In this document: one piece after another, positions 1 through 10,516 of the stretch
Numbering within the stretch: position 1 is the first letter of the stretch
Layout of the letters: the number at the start of each line of letters is the position of its first letter
Assembly: GCA_017428085.1 (NCBI GenBank)
Contig: JAFRRP010000077.1
Location: 1 to 64,000, forward strand
Source: Clostridia bacterium
GTDB taxonomy: Bacteria; Bacillota; Clostridia; Oscillospirales; Acutalibacteraceae
Direction: 5' to 3'
Length of the DNA: 64,000 bases
The notes under the pieces: generated by a model
Told to the model about the DNA's origin: nothing
What the model saw: the letters and a program-made list of their open reading frames with translations, nothing else
Database searches by the model: none
Made by a program: the position numbers and the translations under genes

Positions 1-303
1 GGCGGGCAGAAGCAGCGCATCTCCATCGCCCGGGTATTTCTGAAAAACCCTCCCATCCTGATATTGGACGAGGCCACCAGCTCCCTCGACAACGAGAGCG
101 AGCGGCTGGTGCGCAACTCCCTGTACAAGCTGGCGCAGGGCCGTACGACGCTGACCGTCGCCCATCGCCTGACCACCGTCAAGAACGCGGACCGCATCAT
201 CGTCCTCACCGAAAACGGCATCGAGGAGGAAGGCACCCACGCGGCGCTGATGGAAAAAGGCGGGCTGTACGCGGAGATGTACAGACTGTATTCAGAAGAC
301 TGA
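1..303 (+). CDS. ABC transporter ATP-binding domain, C-terminal end (partial)
   Basis: The reading frame is open from the first base, so this is only the last 100 codons of a larger gene. It starts inside the ABC signature (GGQKQRIS), continues through Walker B ([12 protein letters not shown]) and the H-loop (TVAHRL), and ends with the usual short helical tail. This arrangement is typical of the nucleotide-binding domain at the C-terminus of fused permease-ATPase exporters of the MsbA/lipid-A type, because such domains end 70-80 residues after Walker B. The ATPase would hydrolyse ATP at the cytoplasmic face to power export. The substrate cannot be told, since the membrane domain lies outside the window. 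It reads in the same direction as the mechanosensitive channel gene 190 bases downstream, but the spacing and an intervening inverted repeat suggest separate transcription. Confidence 0.9.
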   Translation, partial: GGQKQRISIARVFLKNPPILILDEATSSLDNESERLVRNSLYKLAQGRTTLTVAHRLTTVKNADRIIVLTENGIEEEGTHAALMEKGGLYAEMYRLYSED

Positions 304-310
304 ATCCCCC

Positions 311-464
311 GCAGCGCGGCGCCTCAGTGCCGCTTATGACGCAAACATCTGTTTTAATGAATCAAAAAAAACAGCCGTCTCACTTCAAAACTCGAAAGGA
401 TCTGCGGTTTTTCGGTTTCTGAAAAGCTGCTTCAATGAACAGCGGCGCTGAGGTGCCGCGCTAC
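311..464. repeat. Imperfect palindromic intergenic repeat
   Basis: Two 24-base arms (311-334 and 441-464) are inverted copies with about 22 of 24 positions matching. The arms contain the core GCGGC.CCTCAG.GCCGC. The 106 bases between them are A/T-rich and hold nothing recognisable. The arm resembles the inner arms of the inverted-repeat element at 46517-46601 (shared pattern GTAGC.CGG..CCTCAGC.CCG). This gap of 187 bases between the ABC transporter and the MscS gene holds no other feature except the ribosome site at about 479-486. Confidence 0.6.
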
Positions 465-490
465 CGCAATTTCACCACAGGAGGTCCCCC

Positions 491-1417
491 ATGCCAACGC
501 TCATCCAAGCTCTCTCCGCCGTGTCGGAGGCCGCCACCGATCTGGCGGAAAACCTGCAGGAGAATATCGATCAGCTTACCAATCTGCCCAAGAGCACGGC
601 GGAGGTCAACGTATATCTGAAAAACCTGCTCACCATGCTGGAGGAGTTCGCCGTCACCTACGGCGGCAAGCTGATCATCGCGCTGATCATCGTGATCGTC
701 GGTTTCAAGATCGTCAACGCCTCCACCCGCAAGCTGAGCAGGGCAAAAGGGTTCTCGAAGCTGGAAACGGCCCCCCGGAACTTTATCATCAACGCCATCT
801 CCGTGCTCATCAAGGTCGTCATCGGCGTCACCGCGCTGGCCGTCATGGGCATTCCCATGACCTCCATCGTCGCGGTGATCGGCTCCTGCGGGCTTGCCAT
901 CGGCCTCGCGCTGCAGGGGTCGCTGGCCAATATCGCGGGCGGCTTCGTACTGGTGATCGCCAAACCCTTCACCATCGGCGACTTCATTATGACGGGCGAC
1001 ATTTCCGGCACGGTGGAGGAGATCGGCGTGTTCCATACCAAGGTCATCACCATCGACAACAAGCGCATCATCGTGCCCAATTCCGCCATCTCCAACGCCA
1101 CGCTGGTGAACGCCACTGCCATGAAGGACCGCCGGGTGGACCTGACCTTCACCGCCGCCTACGACAACGATATCGACAAGGTGGAACGGGTGCTGCTGGA
1201 CGTCTGCCGCGCCCATCCGCTGGTCTACGGCGAGCCCGCGCCCTTCGCGCGGCTCTCCGCCCACAAGGATTCCGCGCTGGAATACACCGTGCGGGCGTGG
1301 TGCAAAGGCGAGGACTACTGGACCGTGTACTTCGACCTTGTCCGCGACGTGAAGGTCGCCTTCGACAAAAACGATATCACGATCCCCTTCCCGCAGGTGG
1401 ACGTGCATAGCAAGTAG
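491..1417 (+). CDS. mscS: Small-conductance mechanosensitive channel, MscS family
   Basis: A 308-residue membrane channel that opens under membrane tension and releases solutes during hypo-osmotic shock. After an N-terminal helical stretch (about 1-55) come hydrophobic segments near residues 57-75 and 95-120. The diagnostic pore helix TM3 follows (about 125-160), with the Gly/Ala-rich pattern GLAIGLALQGSLANIAGG and then FTIGDFI, the start of the beta domain. The C-terminal alpha/beta vestibule runs to residue 308. Length and motif agree with E. coli MscS (286 residues). The ATG is preceded by an AGGAGGT ribosome site at the correct distance. It appears monocistronic: the next gene starts 300 bases away with its own regulated promoter. 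The family assignment is secure; the physiological role is from family knowledge. Confidence 0.95.
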   Translation: MPTLIQALSAVSEAATDLAENLQENIDQLTNLPKSTAEVNVYLKNLLTMLEEFAVTYGGKLIIALIIVIVGFKIVNASTRKLSRAKGFSKLETAPRNFIINAISVLIKVVIGVTALAVMGIPMTSIVAVIGSCGLAIGLALQGSLANIAGGFVLVIAKPFTIGDFIMTGDISGTVEEIGVFHTKVITIDNKRIIVPNSAISNATLVNATAMKDRRVDLTFTAAYDNDIDKVERVLLDVCRAHPLVYGEPAPFARLSAHKDSALEYTVRAWCKGEDYWTVYFDLVRDVKVAFDKNDITIPFPQVDVHSK

Positions 1418-1438
1418 CACGCTGCCTTGCAGCGTTCA

Positions 1439-1464
1439 AGTCGGAAGTCACCAGTCGGAAGTCA
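1439..1464. repeat. Tandem AGTCGGAAGTCA repeat
   Basis: AGTCGGAAGTCA occurs twice (1439-1450 and 1453-1464). A related stretch lies at 8440-8463 after the ABC transporter terminator (AGTCGGAAGGC then GGTCGGAAGTC). It is followed at 1468-1497 by a GCAGCGCGGCGCC fragment resembling the left arm of the 311-464 palindrome, so this looks like degenerate interspersed repeat DNA. Function unknown. Confidence 0.5.
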
Positions 1465-1576
1465 TGCAGCGCGGCGCCACGCGCCGTCTGCCGCTTGTGT
1501 ATTCCCACAAAAAAGCGGCGGTGGAATTGGTGGATTTGTCTATCTGTATAAATATTTATAAATATACCGAAAAATA

Positions 1577-1658
1577 TTGACACCTTGTCATTTTTCTGTT
1601 ATGCTATTACAGAATGACAAGGTGTCATTTTTATATCCGCGCTGATGACAAATTGTCA
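1577..1658 (+). promoter_or_regulatory. Promoter with three TetR-type operators
   Basis: A -35 box TTGACA (1577-1582) and a -10 box TATGCT (1600-1605) are separated by 17 bases. Three copies of the palindrome TGACA-N3-TGTCA overlap this promoter and its early transcribed region: 1578-1590 on the -35 box, 1615-1627 just after the predicted start site, and 1646-1658 further downstream. The first two also form a larger perfect 14-base inverted repeat. Such a layout would let the TetR protein encoded just downstream block its own operon. Binding by that protein is inferred from position. Confidence 0.7.
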
Positions 1659-1720
1659 GTTTTTTCAGCGTTTTTTAGGAAATCCCCTGTATAGTCTTTT
1701 TTACGAAAACGGGTGACACA

Positions 1721-2323
1721 ATGGACGAAACCGCCAGAAACAAAAAACTGGAAAAGAAAATCAGGATCCTGGAAGCGGCGTTTTCGCTGTTCAAGCAGAA
1801 TTCCGTGGGCTCCACCGCCATCGACGACGTGGTAAAGGCCACGGGCATCGCGCGGGGGACGTTTTATCTCTATTTCCGGGATAAGACGGATCTGATGGAG
1901 CAGCTGGTGATGTACAAAAGCGCCGAATACGTCAAGGAGATCTTCCGGGAGCTGTTCGCGGAGGCGGATATCGCCGCCATGGATCTGAAAACGCTGGCGG
2001 AGACCTTTTTGGCGGGCTACATCGATTTCCTTGTCAAAAACAGGGAGATCCTGGCGGTGCTGTCCAAGAATATGTCCGCCTGCATCCGCAAGGAGGCGGA
2101 ATCGCCCGACCCGGAATTTGAAAAATACTTCAACGTGATTTACGAAAAAATGGGCGAATACGGTTACGAGCCGGAAAAGGCGCATATCATATTCTATATC
2201 CTGATGGATATGGTCGGCTCCGTCTGCTGCGACGCGATCCTGCTGGGCAAGCCCTATACCATCGAGGAGATCCGCGAGCCGGTCATCACGTCCGCGCTGA
2301 ACATATTGAGGAACGGGAGATGA
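1721..2323 (+). CDS. TetR/AcrR family transcriptional regulator
   Basis: A 200-residue repressor-type protein. The N-terminal helix-turn-helix lies at about residues 26-60, with the family hallmark GIARGTFYLYFRDKTDLMEQL. The rest is a helical ligand/dimerisation domain without a recognisable ligand signature. It is the first gene of an apparent operon: its stop codon overlaps the ATG of the 1099-residue membrane protein by four bases (ATGA), and the ABC transporter follows. The promoter in front carries three TGACA-N3-TGTCA palindromes, so autorepression and control of the exporter are the simplest model. The ribosome site is weak. The ATG at 1721 is preferred because the helical N-terminus before the HTH is the usual length. 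Confidence 0.9.
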   Translation: MDETARNKKLEKKIRILEAAFSLFKQNSVGSTAIDDVVKATGIARGTFYLYFRDKTDLMEQLVMYKSAEYVKEIFRELFAEADIAAMDLKTLAETFLAGYIDFLVKNREILAVLSKNMSACIRKEAESPDPEFEKYFNVIYEKMGEYGYEPEKAHIIFYILMDMVGSVCCDAILLGKPYTIEEIREPVITSALNILRNGR

Positions 2324-5300
2324 TCACACTGAAAACGACGATAAAAAGAGCGCTTTGCTTTGCGCTGGTCATTCTGTTGACGCTGGCCCCCGCGCTGTCC
2401 GTGGGCGGCTTTGCCGTGACCTATCCCGAGGGTGTGACGCAGGCGGACTGCGAAACGGCCATCCCGAAGCTCGATCAGGTGATCCCCGCCGCCGTCAACC
2501 TCACCGGCAAGTCGCTGGACGAAACGGTCTACGGCGCGATCATCACCGACGCCACCCTCAACGGCCTGTTCAAATCCGTCTATTCCGAAATGACGGGCAA
2601 TTCCTCCACGCTGAACATGATGGGCGTGGATCTTTCCCCCGCGGCGCTGGCTTCCGCGCTGTCGGATTATCCGTCCGTCAGCGACAGGATCGCGGGGCTT
2701 TCCTCGCTGGAGGACGTGCTTTCCGTCTGCGACAGCTTCCAGTGGGGCGTTTCCACCAAAAACGGCTTTGCCCGGGCGGTGGCGGCCATGTTCAGCCCCT
2801 TCAATAACCTGCTGAACGCCATCCTGTGCGGCGGCACCGCGCAGATCAACCTGCTGCTGGCCATCAAGGGCGACGACGGCTACGGCAACACCATCGTGCC
2901 GCTGCTGCGCGTCCTCAACTGTCCCTCCATCATGAGCTCCGCCGAATTCGCGGCGCAGGCGCAGGAAAACCGCAACAACATCGTGCGCAACATCGTCAGC
3001 ATGCTGTTCAGCGCCGTCGACAACCTGCTGGCCGCCCCTGGCACCGGCGTGTGTACCACGCTGCCCGCGCTGGCGTGGTATATCCACAGCGGTAAGCTGT
3101 CCGCGGCCGTCAAATCTCTGACGGACCCGCTGGCGCTGCGCATCGGTATCGTCACCGTCCCCGGCATCACTTCGCTTTTGGGCGGCATCGCCGATCTGGA
3201 AACGATGGATCTTTCCTCCATGATCGGCAATATCGATATCAGCAAAATGACCGGCGGCGAAAACGCCGCGCTGAAGCTGCCGGAAATGGATATGGCGGCG
3301 CTCGCCGCCTGCGGCAAAGAGACCGACGGCACGTTTACGCCCGACCGGCCCGCCGCGCTGATCACCGTGCTGGGCTGGCTGGTGAAGACGCTGAAGCTCA
3401 ACGGCGATACCTTCACGGCGGAAAACGAGGATGCCAAAAAGCTGGTGGAGCCGCTGCTGGCCAAATCGGACGACGAGCTGGTGCGGGCGCTGCTGCTGTT
3501 GCTGGGCGAAAGCCGCGGCACGTTCACCAATCCTTTCAAATGGACCTATCCGGAATATAAAAGCGACGAAATATTAAGCACCCCCAACCTGACCATGGAC
3601 GATTACGCCGTGGTGCTGCGGAAAATCGACCCCTTCCTTGACGAGGTGGCAGCGGAGAAAAACGACGGCGCCGCCATCAAGGATACGCTGCGGCCTGTCA
3701 TCTATTCCAATTCGCTGCTGGGCACCATCATCAGCGCCCTGTACGGCGCGCTGAACGGCGAGCAGGCGGCTTCCCTGATGCCCGTGCTGGGGCTGGACGC
3801 CAGCCCGTCCGGCGTGGCTTCCGCCATCGCCTATTCGCATCCCGCGGCGGCGGAAACGTTGCGGCGCATCTCCTCCTGGGAGCAGCTGACCGCCACCTCC
3901 ATCGACTTCGGCTTTGCAAACGGGGACCGCGACGGCTTCAAAAAAGCGCTGGCCGACGTGCTTTCCCCCTTTGAGACCGTTTTCCGCTATCTGTTCGCGG
4001 AGGGTACGATCACGATCCTCGGCGGCATCACGCTGGACGGGGCCGACGGCTATAATTCCGTGATCATCCCCATTTTGGAGGCGCTGGGCTGTCCCGCTTC
4101 CGCCGTCAAGACCTATGCCCAGTACAAGGCGACGGCGGAGGACAACGTGGTGACGGATATCATCGAGCCGGTCCTTTCGCTGCTGGACGAGATCTGCGAA
4201 AAGCCCGTGGAAACGGTGTGCGCCAAGCTGCCCAATATCGTCTATTTCCTGTATAACGACGGGCTGAAAAACTGCCTGTCCAACCTGTTGTACCCCATCA
4301 CCGCCAAGCTGGAGCAGGTGGGCCTGTCCGGCGTGCTGTCCGGCGACCTGTTCGACACGTCCGCGCTGGACGTGGACAGCGCCGTCAACAGGCTGCTGAC
4401 CACCTCCGACCTGAAGCTCCAATTCGTTACGCCCAATCTGCGGCGGTTGGAATCCTTCGGCAAACAGACCACCGCGGTCAGCAAGCGCACCGTGGACGGC
4501 GAACCGACGGTATACACCTATATCGAGGCCGACGGCCCCGCCGTGCTGCTGACGGTCCTGCGGTATTTCGTCAACACCATTTCGCTGGAGCAGAACAAAG
4601 AGGTCCTTTCCTCCTTTATGGCTTCCCTGATGGAAAGCCAGGGTGAGAAGGACCCGGATAAGCCGGATATGATGGCCATGTACGCCGGCAGCATCGGCGA
4701 AAAGTTTGAGGCCATGACCACCGACGAGATCATCGAATGGCTGTACGACCTGCTGTTCCGTGAAACGCCCAAGGTGGAAGAGGACGACGGCTACATTCCC
4801 ACCATCATTTATAAAAAAGAACATAAGAGCCATCCCGCCGTGGCGATCACGGTGATCGTCGTGGTGCTGGTACTGGCGTTTATCGTGCTGCGCTACCTTG
4901 ACAAGCGCAAAAAGTTTGAAAAGTTCAAGGACAAACGCCGCGAAAAGAAGCAGGCGCGGCTGGAGGCGCTGAACGCCAAACGGGCGGCAAAAGGCAAGCC
5001 GCCCAAAGCAGAAAAGAAAAAGAAGGCAAAGCCGCAAAAGACGAAGATCTCCAAGGCGGCAAAGAAAAAGATGACGCCGCAGGAAAAGCTGGCGGCAAAG
5101 AACGCGGCCAAGGAGCAAAAGCTGCGGGACAAGGCGCTGAAATCGGCCAGGCCGCCGCAGAAGCCCGCGCCGGAAGCGCGGCAGCAGAATGCGGTCTCCG
5201 CGCCGCAGCCCCATCCCGTACAGACAGCGCCGCAGACGGCGTACCGTCAGCCGGCGCAGCCGAAGGGCCCCGCGCCGCAGACGGGATCCCCCGCGCAGCA

Positions 5301-5618
5301 GGCGCAGCGTTCCGCGCCGACGGATCAGTCTTTCGCGCAGCCGCAATATCCCGCGAAGCAACGGTACGCGGCGCAGCGTCAGCCGCAGCCGCAGCGTACG
5401 CCGCAGGGCTACGCGCCGGGTTCGCCCGCCGGCAGGGGCGTATCCGCGCCGGCGCGGTTTGAGGCGTCAAGGACCATGACGCAAAAGCAAGCCGACCAGC
5501 TCAACAAGGCGCAGACGAGGGCGGCAAAGGAAGCGAAGAAAAACCGGTTGAAAACCGAACGCATTTATGCCAAGGCGATGAAGGACGCCGACAGGAACAA
5601 CAAAGGAGGGCGCAGTTA

Positions 5619-5619
<1 letters not shown>
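2320..5619 (+). CDS. Large membrane-anchored protein with duplicated ectodomain and basic cytoplasmic tail
   Basis: I do not recognise a named family. The 1099-residue protein begins with a signal peptide (about 1-32, ALCFALVILLTLAPALS) and has a predicted extracellular part to about residue 835. One transmembrane helix follows (about 838-860, VAITVIVVVLVLAFIVL), then a 240-residue cytoplasmic tail. The ectodomain is an internal tandem duplication: about residues 45-400 and 430-760 share the order SDRI..LSSLE / ETLRRISSWEQ, FSPFNNLL / LSPFETVF, GDDGYGNTIVPLLRVLNCP / GADGYNSVIIPILEALGCP, and CTTLPALAWYI / CAKLPNIVYFL. The tail is Lys-rich (about 860-935), then Pro/Gln/Ala-rich (about 945-1050), then Lys/Arg-rich again. 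It sits between tetR (4-base overlap) and the ABC ATPase/permease (1-base overlap), so it is very likely the exporter's partner or substrate-handling subunit. That role is inference from context. Confidence 0.8.
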
Positions 5620-8405
<2,786 letters not shown>

Positions 8406-8408
8406 ACA

Positions 8409-8440
8409 AAAAAGCGGAGCGATCGTCGCTCCGCTTTTCA
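8409..8440 (+). terminator. Rho-independent terminator of the TetR/ABC operon
   Basis: A 12-base perfect stem (8411-8422 with 8426-8437, AAAGCGGAGCGA and its complement) with a three-base loop ends in TTTT, four bases after the ABC transporter stop. It closes the operon that starts at 1600. Confidence 0.85.
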
Positions 8441-8550
8441 GTCGGAAGGCATCGGTCGGAAGTCCGATGCCCGCAGTCGTTTGTCGGGAAAAAAGACATG
8501 CCCATTTCACGGCACAAAGCATCTATCAAAAATCTCAACTCTCAAAACTG

Positions 8551-8577
8551 AAACGGACGGCGAACAGCCGTCCGTTT
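8551..8577 (-). terminator. Hairpin terminating the Nudix/GNAT unit
   Basis: An 11-base perfect stem (8551-8561 with 8567-8577, AAACGGACGGC) lies directly after the GNAT stop codon on the minus strand. The T tract after it is short (TTTCAGTTTT), so termination may be partial. Confidence 0.65.
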
Positions 8578-8579
8578 CG

Positions 8580-9743
8580 TCACATGGTATCCCTTGAGGA
8601 GAAGAACATCGGCAGCGGCAGCCATTGCCGGATTTCGGGCGGGAACGCCGCCCGGTCGGCGGGATAGTTGGAAAAGAACGCCCGCACCGCCGCAAGGCAA
8701 TCCAGCTCAAACCGCGGCGCGCCGTCTGATTCCGTTACGCTTACCGCGTTGTCCTTCACGCCCAGCTTCAGCGTCTCGTCGCCCGCTTTGCCGTGGATCA
8801 ACACGGTCAATTCCCCGTCGCAAAGCGTCTCATACGCCGCTTTCGCGTTGAGATAGGCCGTCAGCACGGTTTTCCAGTCCAGCACCAGCACGGATTCGCA
8901 GTGGTTTACATTCATCCACGAGGCGTTTTTCGTAAAGAAATCCAGCTTTTCCGTTTCATAGGGCGCCACGGCGCAGCAGACCGAGTCCCTGCCGCCCGTC
9001 TCCAGCGCGGCAGCGATCAGGCGCGGCAGCAGGGCGGCGTCGGTCAGCCCGAACTCGCCCACGTAGTCCATGTTTTTGTTGAAGACCGCGTAGCCGACGA
9101 ACCGCCCGTCCTCCTTGATCAGGTACGGCCTGTCATGCCAGGAGCACAGGATATCGTAATACGCGGCGGGGGAGCGGCGGGAGATCACCGGCGCCTTCGT
9201 ATAGATCTCGTCGATCAGGCGGATGGCTTCCGTATCGTCCGGCCGCAGCGGTTCCACGGTCAGGCCGCTCTCGATCCCGCCCACCGCGTGCCGCAGGGAG
9301 CTTTTGGAAAACCCGAAGGAATAGCACGTTCCGGCGTTTTCGTAGCCGAAATACCCATAGCGCTGGCGCTGACCGCCGAGGTAGGACAGGGCCACGCCGC
9401 GTTCGATCATATCCGTTACGGAGGCGTTCATCAGGTCGATCATGTAGCCCCTGCCACGCTGATCTTTGCCCACCGCCACGTTGCCGATGCAGCAGGTCTT
9501 CAGGTCCACGCCGCCCACGGTCATGTCGTTGTCAAAGTTGCCCACGGCCGCGCGGAAAGTCCCGTCCGGCTGCTGTACCACAAAGTTGTTGTAGGCCGGG
9601 CGGTACTGATCCTTATAAATTTTGGGCAGCAGCTCCAGAAATCTGGTGTCTTCCCCCTCGTCCACGAAGAACACCTGATCCAGAAACGCCAGCAGCTTCG
9701 CGTTGTCCTCGTCCTTTCCTCTGCCGATATATAAGCTTTCCAT
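8580..9743 (-). CDS. GNAT acetyltransferase with C-terminal SCP2-like domain (Eis-like)
   Basis: 387 residues starting at the ATG that overlaps the Nudix stop codon (TAATG). The frame stays open upstream but that part is out of context. The N-terminal half is a GNAT fold with the acetyl-CoA loop VGKDQRGRGYMIDLM, followed by the GQRQRYGYFGYENAG segment seen in Eis-type enhanced-intracellular-survival acetyltransferases. A second degenerate GNAT-like part follows. The last 100 residues (LNAKAAYETLCDGELTVLI...) resemble the sterol-carrier-like dimerisation domain of that family. It would transfer acetyl groups from acetyl-CoA to an amine; Eis proteins often modify aminoglycosides or polyamines, but the substrate here is unknown. 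Translationally coupled with the Nudix hydrolase. Confidence 0.85.
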   Translation of the reverse strand: MESLYIGRGKDEDNAKLLAFLDQVFFVDEGEDTRFLELLPKIYKDQYRPAYNNFVVQQPDGTFRAAVGNFDNDMTVGGVDLKTCCIGNVAVGKDQRGRGYMIDLMNASVTDMIERGVALSYLGGQRQRYGYFGYENAGTCYSFGFSKSSLRHAVGGIESGLTVEPLRPDDTEAIRLIDEIYTKAPVISRRSPAAYYDILCSWHDRPYLIKEDGRFVGYAVFNKNMDYVGEFGLTDAALLPRLIAAALETGGRDSVCCAVAPYETEKLDFFTKNASWMNVNHCESVLVLDWKTVLTAYLNAKAAYETLCDGELTVLIHGKAGDETLKLGVKDNAVSVTESDGAPRFELDCLAAVRAFFSNYPADRAAFPPEIRQWLPLPMFFSSRDTM

Positions 9744-10300
9744 TACACTTTCCCCTTTTCGATCAGTTTTTTGTAGATGCGCTCCGCCATCCACGGCTCC
9801 GTAGATGCCGCCAGCGCTTCCGCAAAGGTGAACCAACGCAGGCCGCTGTTTTCGTCCGCCTTGACGCGCAGCGGCGCGGCTTCGTCCGCCTCCACAAGGT
9901 AGGTCAGATTGTAGTGCAGGTGGCTTGGCACGTAAACGCCGCGCTTTTCATGGCCGTCCACCGTCAGGACCTCCAGCGAAAGGAGCCCCTCCTTTGCCAG
10001 CCGTCCCGCGGCGACGCCGGTCTCCTCCCGCGCCTCCTTCAGAGCCACGGCGGCAAGGTCGGTTTCGCCGTCCGCGTGGCCGCCCACCCAACTCCAGGAG
10101 CGGTAGAGATTGTGGTAGCAGAACAGCACCTTGTCCCGGGCGGGGTTCACGATCCAGGCGGAGGCGGTGAAGTGCCCCGCGGCGTTGGAACGCAGCAGGC
10201 AATCCGGGTTTTCCCGCGCGAACCGCAGCATGGCGGCCTTGTCCGCTGTTTCCTGCGCGTTGAAAGGCGAATAGGCGGCGATCTCATCCAGATAATACAT
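9743..10300 (-). CDS. Nudix hydrolase
   Basis: 185 residues. The Nudix box is clear: GGHADGE, then KEAREETGV, the Mg2+-binding glutamates being in REEx-type context. Before it is the typical WSWVGGH segment, and after it a beta-rich end with WFTFAEALA. Nudix enzymes hydrolyse nucleoside diphosphates linked to another moiety; this small type often handles nucleotide sugars, ADP-ribose or damaged dNTPs, and the substrate cannot be called. I chose the ATG at 10300 (MYYLDEI) because GAGG lies at normal distance before it; the more distal in-frame ATG codons lie within or next to the T-rich end of the 5S terminator. Its stop overlaps the GNAT start. Confidence 0.88.
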   Translation of the reverse strand: MYYLDEIAAYSPFNAQETADKAAMLRFARENPDCLLRSNAAGHFTASAWIVNPARDKVLFCYHNLYRSWSWVGGHADGETDLAAVALKEAREETGVAAGRLAKEGLLSLEVLTVDGHEKRGVYVPSHLHYNLTYLVEADEAAPLRVKADENSGLRWFTFAEALAASTEPWMAERIYKKLIEKGKV

Positions 10301-10331
10301 TTCAGACCTCATAAAAAAGAAACGAATAAAC

Positions 10332-10358
10332 AAAAAAGCGTATCCAACCGAATACGCT
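10332..10358 (-). terminator. Terminator after the 5S rRNA gene
   Basis: Seven-base stem AGCGTAT/ATACGCT (10337-10343 with 10352-10358) followed on the minus strand by a run of T (10332-10337). It lies just past the 3' end of 5S rRNA and before the Nudix gene. Confidence 0.75.
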
Positions 10359-10361
10359 CTG

Positions 10362-10478
10362 TGTCGGCGACGACCTATTTTCCCGGGCGGCTGCCCGCCA
10401 AGTATCTTCGGCGCAGTTGAGCTTAACTACCGTGTTCGGGATGGGAACGGGTGGGACCTCAATGCTATAGACACCGAC
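10362..10478 (-). rRNA. rrf: 5S ribosomal RNA (orphan)
   Basis: About 117 bases with classical 5S structure on the minus strand. The ends pair as helix I (GTCGGTG at 10478-10472 with CGCCGAC at 10369-10363). The conserved loop B/helix III region CCCGTTCCCATCCCGAACAC and the segment GTAGTTAAGCTC are present. No 16S, 23S or tRNA gene is nearby: the upstream neighbour is the corrinoid-activator gene and the downstream neighbour is a Nudix gene. An intrinsic terminator follows. End positions are set from the terminal helix and may be off by a base or two. Confidence 0.95.
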
Positions 10479-10516
10479 TGCATGAAAGGATCGCCTTCCA
10501 AGCAAGGGGTATTCTA

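Noticed and set aside
311..1500. CRISPR-like array formed by AGTCGGAAGTC and GCGGCGCC repeats
   Set aside because: Only two or three short copies with irregular spacing and no cas genes; more consistent with degenerate interspersed repeats.
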